Assembly: GCA_963757565.1 (NCBI GenBank)
Contig: CAVWSB010000011.1
Location: 1,550,001-1,614,000, forward strand
Source: PALSA-894 sp963757565
GTDB taxonomy: Bacteria; Pseudomonadota; Alphaproteobacteria; Rhizobiales; Xanthobacteraceae
DNA length: 64,000 nt
Reading direction: 5' to 3'
Shown one piece after another: positions 34,899 to 44,574 of this stretch (position 1 is its first letter; each line of letters opens with the position of its first letter). Position numbers and translations under genes: made by a program. The notes below the pieces were generated by a model. That model saw nothing but the letters and a program-made list of their open reading frames with translations, made no database searches and had not been told where the DNA came from.

Positions 34899-36996
34899 CT
34901 AGCCCGCGCGCAACAGCCGGATCGCCGCATCCTGCTCGAACAGGTAGAGCAAATGGCGCAGCGCCTCACCGCGCGGTGAGGTGAGCGTGGGGTCGCGCGT
35001 CAGGATCAATTGCGGCATCCTTGCGGGCGGATTCCAGCAGCGGCCCATGTGTCTCGATGCGCGCGACGCGGAAGCCCGGCATGCCCGATTGCCGAGTGCC
35101 CAATACATCGCCTTCGCCGCGCAGGCGCAGGTCCTCCTCGGCGATGCGGAAGCCGTCCTCGGTCTCGCGCAGGATCTCGATGCGCGCTTTCGCGGTCTCG
35201 CCGAGCGGCGCGCGGTAAAGCAGGAGACAGGTCGAGCGTTCGCGCCCGCGCCCGACGCGTCCGCGCAACTGGTGTATCTGCGCTAAACCGAAGCGCTCGG
35301 CGTGCTCGATCACCATCACGGTCGCCTCGGGCACATCGACGCCGACCTCGATCACCGTGGTGGCGACGAGGAGCCGCGATTCGCCGGAGGCGAAGCGCGC
35401 CATGGCGGCGTCCTTGTCGGCGCCCTTGAGCTTGCCATGCACGAGATCGGTGACATCACCGAAGTGCTGCTTCAATGCCGCGTAACGGTCTTCGGCGGCG
35501 GCGAGGTCGCTCACCTCGGACTCAGCGACGAGCGGGCACACCCAATAAACCCGCTCGCCCCGCTCGAGCGCGCGCCCCACCGCATCCACCACGTCATCGA
35601 TCCGCGAGAGAGGCACCGCGCGCGTGTCGATCGGCTGGCGGCCGGCCGGCTTTTCGCGCAACTGCGAGACGTCCATGTCGCCGAAATAGGTGAGCACCAG
35701 CGTGCGCGGGATCGGCGTCGCGGTCAGCACCAGCACGTCCACCGCTTCACCCTTGCGGGTGAGGGCGAGGCGTTGATGGACCCCGAAGCGATGCTGCTCG
35801 TCCACGATGGCGAGCGCCAAATCGCGGAACGCGACCTCGTCCTGGAACAGTGCATGTGTACCGACCAGCAGGTCGATTTCGCCCGCTTCGAGGCGTGCGA
35901 GGATGTCGGCCCGCTCGCGGCCCTTTTCGCGGCCGGTCAGGATTGCCAGACGCACACCCGTCGCCTCGGCAAGCGGCGCCATGGTCTTGGCGTGCTGGCG
36001 TGCGAGAATTTCTGTTGGCGCCATCAGGGCGGCCTGACGGCCGGCCTCGATTACGGTCGCTGCGGCAAGCAGCGCCACCACGGTCTTGCCGGAGCCGACA
36101 TCGCCCTGCAGCAGCCGCAGCATGCGCTCGGGTTTGCCAAGGTCCGCGTTGATTTCCTCGACGGCGCGCTCCTGAGAGGCCGTCAGCGAATAGGGCAGTG
36201 CACCTGTGATTTTCGTTGCCAGTTGCCCATCGCCGCTGCTCGGCCGTCCGGCGAGGCGCTTCTGGCTCGCCCGCACCAGCGCGAGTGCAAGCTGGCCCGC
36301 GAGCAGTTCGTCATAGGCCAGACGTGACCAGTCCGGGGTGTCAGGCGCCGCCGTGGCCGGCTCGGCCGGACGATGCAACGCACTCAGCGCCGCGCCGAAC
36401 GCCGGCCAGTTCTGCTGGCGCAGCCACGCCTCATCCTGCCACTCGGGGAGGGCGGGCAGGCGCGACAGCGCGTTCTCGATTGCCTTGCGGACCACATTGA
36501 GGCCAAGCCCCTCGGTCAGTGGATACACCGGCTGAACCAGGGGCATTTTGCCGAGATCGGCCTCCGAGACGACGTGGTCCGGATGCGTCATCTGCAGCAT
36601 GCCGTCATAAAACGCCGCTGTGCCGGACACGTAGCGGCGCTCGCCAACCGGCAGCAATTTCTCCAGATAGTCCCTGCGCGCGTTGAAGAAGGTCAGCGTG
36701 ATGTCGCTCGTCTCGTCACTCGCATAGACCTGATAGGGCGCACGCGGGCGGTTCGGTGGCGGCGGTTTGTGGCGGTCCACGGTCACCAGAACCGTCGCGA
36801 CGGTGCCTGGCGCGACGTCGCGCAGCTTGGGCCGCGCTCGGCGGTCAATGGTGCTGCTCGGTAGATGAAACAGGAGATCGATCACGCGAGCGGGATCGGG
36901 CCCAAGCAAGCGCGCGAACAATTTGGCTAGCTTCGGCCCCACGCCCGAAAGGCTCGTGAGGGAGCCAAAAAGCGGATCAAGCAGATTCGGGCGCAT
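34899..36996 (-). CDS. recG: ATP-dependent DNA helicase RecG, one frameshift near the C-terminus
   Basis: This helicase remodels stalled replication forks and branched DNA. The intended product is about 699 residues. The N-terminal wedge domain includes LTSLSGVGPKLAKLFARLLG. The helicase core has MLRLLQGDVGSGKTVVALLAA (Walker A), ALIVDEQHRFGVHQR, LTATPIPRTLVLTYFGDMDVS, QLRGRVGRG and the RecG C-terminal GTRQSGMPGFRVARI. An extra base at about 35013 (gcc-G-caa) shifts the frame after ESARKDA. The uncorrected ORF then ends at 34966 with a wrong tail, while the true frame continues QLILTRDPTL, ending LLYLFEQDAAIRLLRAG at 34899. I chose ATG 36996 over the upstream one at 37038 because MRPNLLDPLF is the usual start. 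Confidence 0.93.
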
Positions 36997-37080
36997 GATT
37001 AGAGCAATTCCAGCAGTGGAACTTAGCTTGGGCCGCACCCCACCGTTGAAACTGTATTAGGGTACGGCGATAGTCTCGGT

Positions 37081-37209
37081 ATGAAAGGATTCGTCTTCGT
37101 CGTGCTGATCGTTTGCGCCTTGTACGCCCTCGATCTTTTCATGTTCAACGGTATGTACTCCGCCAGCGCTGCGCGCATCACCAGCGAGATCTTCCGGCGG
37201 GTGTTTTAG
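37081..37209 (+). CDS. Small membrane peptide upstream of sdhE
   Basis: A 42-codon ORF: MKGFVFVVLIVCALYALDLFM is one membrane helix, followed by FNGMYSASAARITSEIFRRVF. It starts at ATG 37081 and ends at TAG 37207-37209, 47 bp before an intrinsic terminator on the same strand, which supports it being a transcribed unit of its own. The upstream ribosome-binding site is weak. I recall similar short unnamed proteins in related genomes but can name no family. Confidence 0.5.
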   Translation: MKGFVFVVLIVCALYALDLFMFNGMYSASAARITSEIFRRVF

Positions 37210-37255
37210 CGGCGTAGCCGCTGACATCGCCCTCCCGGATCGCTATATCAGCCCC

Positions 37256-37279
37256 GCCCGGCACGATGTCCGGGCTTTT
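37256..37279 (+). terminator. Intrinsic terminator after the small membrane ORF
   Basis: GCCCGG (37256-37261) and CCGGGC (37270-37275) form a 6-bp GC stem with an 8-base loop followed by TTTT (37276-37279). It ends 17 bp before the sdhE ATG. It would separate the short ORF from the sdhE-mfd transcript, or act as a leader attenuator for that transcript. Confidence 0.6.
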
Positions 37280-37295
37280 CGTGTTTGGGCGGGCA

Positions 37296-37574
37296 ATGAG
37301 CGATCGGTCGAGCGAGGGTCTGGACGAGCGGCGGCGGCGCCTGCTGTTTCGCGCCTGGCACCGCGGCATGCGCGAGGTGGATCTGATCACCGGGCGTTTC
37401 GCGGACGCGCATATCGGCTCGCTCAGCGAAAGCGAGGTGGACGAGTTCGAGCGGCTGATGGACGTGCCGGAGCCTGATCTGTTGGCCTGGGTGATGGGCG
37501 CCGAGGAGACGCCAGAAACCTACGACACCGCGCTGTTCCGCCGGGTGTGCGCCTTTCGCGCAGGGAACGCATGA
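37296..37574 (+). CDS. sdhE: FAD assembly factor SdhE (succinate dehydrogenase assembly factor 2)
   Basis: A small helical protein that helps attach FAD covalently to the succinate dehydrogenase flavoprotein. The product from ATG 37296 is 92 residues. It has the family core RRRRLLFRAWHRGMREVDLITGRF with the essential RGxxE motif (RGMRE), then ELD-like SESEVDEFERLMDVPEPDLLAWVMG. The longer start at 37266 lies inside the terminator hairpin and is unlikely. Its stop overlaps the mfd ATG (ATGA at 37571-37574), so the two are translationally coupled. Confidence 0.93.
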   Translation: MSDRSSEGLDERRRRLLFRAWHRGMREVDLITGRFADAHIGSLSESEVDEFERLMDVPEPDLLAWVMGAEETPETYDTALFRRVCAFRAGNA

Positions 37575-40500
37575 ACCTGAAAGCCAAATCACCGGCCGAG
37601 TTGCTCGTTCCCGGCCGCGCGCTGACGCTTTCCGGCGTCGCGGACGGTGCGGAGGGGTTGATCGTCGGCGACCTCGCGCGGGCGGTCGCGGCAAGACCGA
37701 AAGCGCCCGCCACCAGCCTCGTGGTCATATGCCGCGACGGGCCGCGCATGGCGCAGCTTGCGCGCGCGCTTGCGTTCTTTGCGCCCGAGATCGAGATCAA
37801 CGAATTCCCCGCCTGGGATTGCCTGCCTTACGATCGAGTGTCGCCGCACCCGGGCATCGTCGCGCAGCGCATGACCACGCTGTCGCGCCTCGCGCATCTT
37901 CAAGGCCGCGACAAGCCGGGCGTCGTCCTGACCACGGTCAATGCCGCGCTCCAGCGCGTTCCCGCGCGCGACCTGCTTGCAACGCAGGCGTTCGCCGCCG
38001 CGCCCGGAAACGTGATCGCGATGGACGGCGTCACGCAATGGCTGGAGCTGAACGGCTATAACCGCACCTCGACGGTGCGCGAGCCGGGCGACTACGCGGT
38101 GCGCGGCGGCATCGTCGATCTCTATCCGCCCGGCATGGGCGATCCGGTGCGGCTGGACTTTTTCGGCGACACGCTGGAATCGATCCGTTCGTTCGACGCC
38201 GAGACGCAGCGCTCGCAGGACAATCTGCGCGCGCTCAACCTTGTCCCGGTCGCCGAATTCCAGCTCACCAGCGAGACGATCCGGCGCTTTCGCCAAGGCT
38301 ATGTGGAGGCTTTCGGGACCTCCGCGAGCGATCCGCTCTATGAGGCGGTCTCCGAAGGCCGCCGCCATCCCGGCATGGAGCACTGGCTGCCGCTGTTTCA
38401 CCAAAAGCTCGACACCCTATTCGACTATCTGCCGGGCGCGCCCATCGTGATGGAGCCGCTGGCCGAGGAAGCCGCGCACGAGCGGCTCGCGCAGATCGCC
38501 GACTATTATCAGGCGCGCAAAGAGGCGCTCGACGCCGACCGGGCCAACACCAATTACAAGCCGCTGCCGCCGGACCGGCTTTATCTCGGCGAGAACGGCT
38601 GGACATCACTGCTCGGCGAGGGTGCTGTCGCACGGCTGTCGCCGTTCGCCGATCCGGACGCGGCCGTGATCGATGCCGGAACCCGGGCCGGCCGCAACTT
38701 CGCGCCCGAACGCACCGAGGCCGAGGCCAACGTCTTCGACGCCGTGACCAAGCACGTCCATGCGCTGCAGAAAGCCAGCAAGCGCGTCGTCATCGCGATG
38801 TGGAGCGACGGCTCGCGCGAGCGCATGAGCCACGTGCTGGCCGACCATGGCCTCGTGAATCTCACCAACGTCGCGAACTATCCGGACTCGCTGCGGCGGC
38901 CGACGCTCGAGATCGCGCTCGCGGTGCTCGGTCTGGAATCCGGGTTCGAGACCGACGATCTCGCTGTCATCGGCGAGCAGGACATTCTGGGCGACCGGCT
39001 GGTGCGCCGGCGCCGCGCATCCAGGCGGCCCGAGGATTTCATCGCGGAGGTCACCAGCCTCGATGCCGGCGACCTCGTGGTGCATGTCGACCACGGCATC
39101 GGCCGCTTTGTCGGGCTGCAGACCATCGAGGCGGCAGGCGCGCCGCATGATTGTCTCGAGCTGCACTACGCCGACAGCGCGAAGCTCTATTTGCCTGTCG
39201 AGAACATCGAACTCCTCTCGCGCTACGGCTCCGAGGACACCAATGTCCAGCTCGACAAGCTGGGCGGCCTCGGCTGGCAGACGCGAAAAGCGCGCCTGAA
39301 GAATCGCATCCGCGAGATGGCGGGCGAACTGATCAAAATCGCCGCCGCACGGCAGCTCCGCCAGGGCGCCACGCTCACTGTCGCGCACGGCATGTATGAG
39401 GAGTTCTGTGCGGGCTTCCCTTACGACGAGACCGAGGACCAGGAGACCGTGATCGATCGCGTGCTCGACGATCTCGGTTCCGGCAAGCCGATGGATCGCC
39501 TCGTGTGCGGCGATGTTGGTTTCGGCAAGACCGAAGTCGCGTTGCGCGCCGCGTTCATTACGGCGATGAACGGCAAACAGGTCGCGGTGGTGGTGCCGAC
39601 CACGCTGCTGGCTCGCCAGCACTACAAGACCTTCCGCGAGCGCTTCCGCGGCTTCCCGGTTAAGGTCGCGCAGGCGTCGCGCCTGATCCCAAACGCCGAC
39701 CTGAAACTGGTGAAGCAGGGTCTTGCTGACGGCCAGATCGACATCGTGGTCGGCACACACGCGCTGCTCGGCAAGACCATCAACTTCAAGGATCTGGGCC
39801 TGCTGGTGGTCGATGAGGAACAGCACTTCGGCGTCGGCCACAAGGAGAAGATCAAGACGCTGCGCGCCGAGGTACATGTGCTCACCCTCACGGCGACCCC
39901 GATCCCGCGCACCTTGCAACTTGCGCTGACCGGCGTGCGCGATCTCTCGATCATTGCCTCCGCGCCGGTGGACCGGCTTGCGGTGCGCACCTTCATCGCG
40001 CCATTCGATCCGATCGTCGTGCGCGAAGCGCTGCTGCGTGAGCGTTACCGGGGCGGGCAGGCGTTCTATGTCTGCCCGCGCATCGAGGACCTCGGCGAGG
40101 TGAAGACCTATCTCGACCAGACCGTGCCGGAGGTGCGCGTCGCGGTCGCACACGGGCAGATGCCGCCGACCGTGCTTGAAGACATCATGTCGGCGTTCTA
40201 CGACGGCAAATACGACGTGCTGCTCTCGACCACGATCGTGGAGTCCGGCCTCGACATTCCGACCGCGAACACGCTGATCGTACACCGCGCCGACATGTTC
40301 GGGCTGGCGCAGCTCTATCAGCTGCGCGGGCGGGTCGGGCGCTCCAAGACGCGCGCCTATGCGCTGTTCACGCTGCCGGCCAACAAGCGCCTTACCGGCC
40401 AGGCAGAGCGGCGGCTGAAGGTGCTGCAATCGCTCGACACGCTCGGCGCGGGCTTCCAGCTTGCCTCGCACGACCTCGATATCCGCGGCGCCGGCAATCT

Positions 40501-41080
40501 GCTCGGGGAGGAGCAGTCCGGTCACATCAAGGAAGTCGGGTTCGAGCTTTACCAGCAGATGCTCGAAGAGGCCGTGATGAGCATGAAGGCGGGAGGCACC
40601 GAGCCCGCCGCCGACCGTTGGTCGCCGCAGATCACCATCGGCATGCCGGTGCTGATCCCCGAGGAATACGTCACCGATCTGTCGGTGCGGCTCGGCCTCT
40701 ACCGGCGGCTCGCCGACATCGACGACGAGCGCGAGATCGACGCCTTCGGCGCGGAGCTCGGCGACCGTTTCGGCCCGTTGCCCGAAGAGGTGCAGCATCT
40801 GCTCAAGATCGTGGCCATCAAGGCGCTCTGCCGCCGCGCCAACGTCGAGAAGGTGGATACCGGGCCGAAGGGCGCGGTGCTGTCCTTCCGCGGTAACGAG
40901 TTCGCCAATCCCGCCGGGCTGCTGGAATTCATCCAGGAGGAGGGGCCCGGCGCGAAGGTCCGCCCCGATATGAAGGTCGTGTTCTTCGACGACTGGCCGA
41001 AGCCCGAGCAGCGGCTGAAGGGCGCGAACCTGATCCTGCGCACGCTGGTAGCGATCGCCGAGAAGAAGAAGGCGGCGTAG
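37571..41080 (+). CDS. mfd: Transcription-repair coupling factor (Mfd)
   Basis: Removes RNA polymerase stalled at DNA damage and recruits UvrA for nucleotide excision repair. The protein from ATG 37571 is 1169 residues, the usual length, and unbroken. In order it has the UvrB-like N-terminal module (VRGGIVDLYPPG, DFFGDTLESIR), the RNA polymerase-interacting CarD-like domain (DLVVHVDHGIGRFVGL, YLPVENIELLSRYG), a RecG-like helicase (GDVGFGKTEVALRAAF near residue 647, VVDEEQHFGVGHKEK near 745, TLTATPIPRTLQLAL, YQLRGRVGRSKTRAYA) and the C-terminal TRCF domain (EEYVTDLSVRLGLYRRLA). It overlaps sdhE by four bases. Confidence 0.98.
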   Translation: MNLKAKSPAELLVPGRALTLSGVADGAEGLIVGDLARAVAARPKAPATSLVVICRDGPRMAQLARALAFFAPEIEINEFPAWDCLPYDRVSPHPGIVAQRMTTLSRLAHLQGRDKPGVVLTTVNAALQRVPARDLLATQAFAAAPGNVIAMDGVTQWLELNGYNRTSTVREPGDYAVRGGIVDLYPPGMGDPVRLDFFGDTLESIRSFDAETQRSQDNLRALNLVPVAEFQLTSETIRRFRQGYVEAFGTSASDPLYEAVSEGRRHPGMEHWLPLFHQKLDTLFDYLPGAPIVMEPLAEEAAHERLAQIADYYQARKEALDADRANTNYKPLPPDRLYLGENGWTSLLGEGAVARLSPFADPDAAVIDAGTRAGRNFAPERTEAEANVFDAVTKHVHALQKASKRVVIAMWSDGSRERMSHVLADHGLVNLTNVANYPDSLRRPTLEIALAVLGLESGFETDDLAVIGEQDILGDRLVRRRRASRRPEDFIAEVTSLDAGDLVVHVDHGIGRFVGLQTIEAAGAPHDCLELHYADSAKLYLPVENIELLSRYGSEDTNVQLDKLGGLGWQTRKARLKNRIREMAGELIKIAAARQLRQGATLTVAHGMYEEFCAGFPYDETEDQETVIDRVLDDLGSGKPMDRLVCGDVGFGKTEVALRAAFITAMNGKQVAVVVPTTLLARQHYKTFRERFRGFPVKVAQASRLIPNADLKLVKQGLADGQIDIVVGTHALLGKTINFKDLGLLVVDEEQHFGVGHKEKIKTLRAEVHVLTLTATPIPRTLQLALTGVRDLSIIASAPVDRLAVRTFIAPFDPIVVREALLRERYRGGQAFYVCPRIEDLGEVKTYLDQTVPEVRVAVAHGQMPPTVLEDIMSAFYDGKYDVLLSTTIVESGLDIPTANTLIVHRADMFGLAQLYQLRGRVGRSKTRAYALFTLPANKRLTGQAERRLKVLQSLDTLGAGFQLASHDLDIRGAGNLLGEEQSGHIKEVGFELYQQMLEEAVMSMKAGGTEPAADRWSPQITIGMPVLIPEEYVTDLSVRLGLYRRLADIDDEREIDAFGAELGDRFGPLPEEVQHLLKIVAIKALCRRANVEKVDTGPKGAVLSFRGNEFANPAGLLEFIQEEGPGAKVRPDMKVVFFDDWPKPEQRLKGANLILRTLVAIAEKKKAA

Positions 41081-41275
41081 CCCATCTGCGTATTCCCCGA
41101 AGAGAGCCCGGCCGGAATCATCCGCCACCTGCCTTGGCACTATGGCTTCCGCGTTAGCCATCCGGAACCCAAAACGGGGCTTGGCCCTTGTTGAATACGC
41201 CGAAATCGCTATTGTGACGGCCCGTCTCCAGTTTTCCCTTACAGTGCAAACAGTTAACGAGCGTCAGGACGCCGA

Positions 41276-42034
41276 ATGGACGATGTGACCCGGGTCGACA
41301 GCGCCGCGACGACCGCATGGAGCCCGAGGGGCCTCGACCGCAGCGGCACCCCGCATGGCTTTTTTCGCCGGGCGCTGCGCGGCTTCATCCATTTCTTCTC
41401 GTTCCATTTCATCCTGTCTCGCCAGAGCATTCGCATCTCGCACGCCGGCGGCTTTCGGCTGAGGGTGCGGCCGACCGTCTTCCATCCGAAATTCTTCATC
41501 AGCAGCGAGAAGTTTGCCGAATTCCTCGATACTCAGGATTTGACAGGAAAGACGGTCGCGGAGATCGGCACCGGTACCGGAATTTTGGCGCTGGCCGCCG
41601 CGCGCGCGGGCGCGAAGCTGGTGGTTGCGACCGACATCAATCCGAACGCCTCGCTCTCCGCCAACGAAAACGCCGAAGGCAACGGCCTCGGTGACCGGGT
41701 GACCGGCGTGTGCACCAACCTGATGGCGGCGATCGCACCGCGGCCGCTTTTCGACGTGATCCTCTCAAGTCCGCCCAAGCACGCAGGCGAACCGGTCAAT
41801 CTCACCGATCGCGGCTGGCACGCGGGCCCCGCCTATCGCGACATCATCGCGCTGTTCGATCAGGCGCGCGAACGGCTCAAGCCGGACGGCCGCATGTTTT
41901 TGATGGTGTCGTCCGACACCGACCTAACGCTATTTGGTTCGCTGATCGACAAGGCGGGCTTCGTCGCGCGCAAGGTGCGCGAGCACTCGCTGGTCGTGGA
42001 GTCGCTGATCCTCTACGAGCTGACGCTGCGCTAG
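41276..42034 (+). CDS. Class I SAM-dependent methyltransferase, small (RsmC/PrmC-like) domain
   Basis: The 252-residue protein has a basic aromatic N-terminal part (residues 1-70, with GFIHFFSFHFILSRQSIRISH) and a Rossmann methyltransferase domain. That domain shows VAEIGTGTGILALAAARAGA (SAM site, about residue 94), VVATDINPNASLSANENAEGNG, and LFDVILSSPPKHAGE, which takes the place of the NPPY motif of N-methyltransferases. The substrate cannot be assigned; relatives methylate rRNA guanines or release-factor glutamine. A 195-bp gap with no gene separates it from mfd. Its stop overlaps by four bases the end of the convergent monooxygenase gene. Confidence 0.85.
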   Translation: MDDVTRVDSAATTAWSPRGLDRSGTPHGFFRRALRGFIHFFSFHFILSRQSIRISHAGGFRLRVRPTVFHPKFFISSEKFAEFLDTQDLTGKTVAEIGTGTGILALAAARAGAKLVVATDINPNASLSANENAEGNGLGDRVTGVCTNLMAAIAPRPLFDVILSSPPKHAGEPVNLTDRGWHAGPAYRDIIALFDQARERLKPDGRMFLMVSSDTDLTLFGSLIDKAGFVARKVREHSLVVESLILYELTLR

Positions 42035-43789
42035 AGATTGTTCGCGAGCAGCCCCGCCTCGATCCCTTTGATCTGCAGGCCGAGATACTTCGAATAGATG
42101 CGGCACTGCGCGAGGCTGCCGCCGATGAACCAAAGTCCCGGCTGCGGCGTGCGCGTGTACATGTTGCGCAACTCCTGCCCGGTTCCGAAGCCCCAGATCG
42201 GGCCGACGCGCGCCGCGACCTCGCCACCAAACAGTTTGCGCACAAGGTGTTCCTGCCCCTTGTAGCCCGTCGCCAGCACGATCAAGTCGGCTGCAATCGT
42301 GGTGCCGTCGCGCATTTGCACGCCGTCGCCAACCAATCGATCCACGTCGGCGAACTGCCGCAGTGCGATCTTTCCCTCCGCGATCAGGTCCGAGCAACCG
42401 ACGTTAAAGTAATAGCCGCCGCCGCGCGTGAGATATTTGAACTGCCAACCGGTGCCGTCCTCGCCCCAGTCGAGCTTGAATCCGCGCCGGTTGAGCTTGT
42501 CGAGCAACGGCTTGTCGAGCACCTTGCCTTGCTCGGTCAGCGCCTGATGGCTCCTGCGCGCGAGCGCGGTCGGCATCGAGGCCGCGAGCAGGTCGCAGTC
42601 GTCGAGCGGTGGCCCCTCGTCGTACAGCGTGTAGGCAAGTTGGGCGCTCGGCTCGATATTTACGACCAGCGTCGGCGAGCGTTGCATCAGCGTGACCGTC
42701 GCACCGCTTGAATAAAGGTCCTGCGAAATGTCGTGGCCGCTGTTGCCTGTGCCGATCACGATGGCGCGTTTGCCCTGCCAGTCCTCGCCGTCGCGGTATT
42801 GGCTCGAATGCAGCACGAGGCCGCGAAAATCACCCAGCGTCGGGATGTCGGGCAGGTTGGGAATACCGCTGACGCCGGTCGCCAGCACGATGTGGCGCGG
42901 GTGTAGCGTACGTGCGTCGCCATCGCGCTTCAGGTCCACGGACCAGCGCTGCGCGGGCTCGTCGTAACGCGCGCCGGCTGAGCTCCGTGCCGGTCCAGTA
43001 ATTCAGCTCCAGGCTTTCGACATAAGCCTCGAACCAGTTGGCAAGCTTGTCCTTCGGGATGTAGGTCGGCCAGTTCGGCGGGAAGGGCATGTAGGGCAGG
43101 TGATTGACCTGCACCTGATTGTGCAGCGTCAGCGCGTGGTAGCGATTGCGCCAGTTGTCGCCGACGCGCTTCTCCTTGTCGATGATCAGCGTGTCGATGC
43201 CGAGTTGTCTCAGCCGCGCCGCGATCGAGAGGCCGGCCTGTCCACCGCCCACGACCAGGACGGCGGGATCGTGATCTTTGTAGGTGACGGCGGATCGGCG
43301 CTGGTCGAGCCAGTTCGGCCCGCGGAAATCGCGCGAGTGCGACTGTCCGGTCGGGCGATGCTTGCCGGTGTGCTCCTCGTGGCCTTTCAGTTCGTCGAGC
43401 GCGGTCATCAGCGTCCACGCTCTGCCGCCGACGAGGCGCACGACCCCGCTGCACCGTCCGATGGCTGTTTCGAATTTGAAGAAAGCCTCGACCGATTGCG
43501 TCCCCGCACGCGTCATCAGCCGCGGCGGAGTGCGCGCGGTGTCGAGCGCGAAGCCGGAGGGCTTTATGGCCCGCGCGCCTGCCAGCGCCTCCGCGATGGC
43601 GCTCGCGCCACTGACCGTATCGATGCGCCAGGTCAGCGCGAGAATGTCGCGCCAGTAGCTTTCCGCCGAAAATAGACCGTGCAGCGCCGCTGCGTCGCCT
43701 CGCGACAGGGCGTCGTCGAAGGACGTGAGCCAGGACACGAGGCCTGGTGCAAGCGGGTCTGCCTCGGCGATCCGCTCCCTGACGTTCAT
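42031..43789 (-). pseudogene. Flavin-containing monooxygenase with N-terminal NTF2-like domain, one frameshift
   Basis: Intended length is about 585 residues. Residues 1-150 look like a SnoaL/NTF2-like domain (VSWLTSFDDALSRGDAAALHGLFSAESYWRDILALTW). The rest is a Baeyer-Villiger/FMO-type enzyme: VLVVGGGQAGLSIAARLRQLG (FAD), VGDNWRNRYHALTLHNQ, and a second nucleotide site IVIGTGNSGHDISQDLYSSG for NADPH, then VLATGYKGQEH. It would oxygenate a small substrate using NADPH and O2. One surplus base near 42976 (agc-C-ggc) splits the frame between TGTELS and GARYDEPAQRW. It lies 20 bp downstream of the DsbA-family gene on the same strand and may share its transcript. Confidence 0.85.
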
Positions 43790-43809
43790 TCAGCGCCCCG
43801 GTTGCACGA

Positions 43810-44484
43810 TCATTCGGCTGCGGTTGCGGCGCTGCCGCGCTTCTCCATTTCGTCGGCCGCGCGGCCGATGGCGTCCGCCAGATAGGCAGGTTCCTGCGCG
43901 CCCGAGACCGCGAGAACGCCGCCCAGAATGAAGCAGGGTACGCCCTCGATGCCGGCCTGCTTGGCCTGCTCAGCCTCCTGCGTGACCCGATCCACGTCAC
44001 GGTCGCTTGCGAGCAACTCGCGTGTCAGGTCCGCGTCCATGCCGCAATCGGCCGCTGCCTTCACCAGCACCGCGCGATCGGTCAGATCGGCCCCCTCGGT
44101 GAAGTACAACTCCATCAGCCGCTGCTTCATTTGAGCAGCCGCGCCGGTATTGCCCGCCCACAGGATCAGGCGGTGGCAGTCTGTCGTGTTTGGCTGGCGC
44201 GAAATCGTATCAGGATTGTAAGTGAGGCCTTCGCCCTTGGCAGCCTGTACGACGCGCCCGGCGATGCTCTTGTAGCGCTCGGGAGAACCGAACTTCTTGG
44301 TCAGGTATTCGTCGCGACTAATGCCCTCGCGCGGAATCCAGTCGTTCAGGAAGTAGGGGCGGTACCGCACCTCCACCGGAACGTCTGGGCGAAGTTGCAA
44401 CGCTTGCTCCAGACGATGTTTGCCGATGAAGCACCACGGGCAGACCACGTCGGACACGACGTCGATGACAAGCGGTTCGGTCAT
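43810..44484 (-). CDS. DsbA family oxidoreductase (FrnE-like)
   Basis: The 224-residue protein is a thioredoxin-fold oxidoreductase of the FrnE/2-hydroxychromene-2-carboxylate isomerase group. It begins VIDVVSDVVCPWCFIGKHRLEQAL with the CPWC redox motif (residues about 15-18), has a helical insertion (TNTTDCHRLILWAG-like, residues about 100-120), and ends with GIEGVPCFILGGVLAVSGAQEPAYLADAI, including the cis-proline VP. No signal peptide is seen, so it is cytoplasmic. Relatives act in disulfide handling under stress or in aromatic degradation. The frame is intact. The flavin monooxygenase gene follows on the same strand. Confidence 0.9.
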   Translation of the reverse strand: MTEPLVIDVVSDVVCPWCFIGKHRLEQALQLRPDVPVEVRYRPYFLNDWIPREGISRDEYLTKKFGSPERYKSIAGRVVQAAKGEGLTYNPDTISRQPNTTDCHRLILWAGNTGAAAQMKQRLMELYFTEGADLTDRAVLVKAAADCGMDADLTRELLASDRDVDRVTQEAEQAKQAGIEGVPCFILGGVLAVSGAQEPAYLADAIGRAADEMEKRGSAATAAE

Positions 44485-44574
44485 GAGATTACCCTCGCAA
44501 GCGTGACCAGCAAAAGTGGGAACCGGTTTTGCGTTCGGTCGCGCGTCAAATAGACCGCGAAGGTAAGGCGCAGA

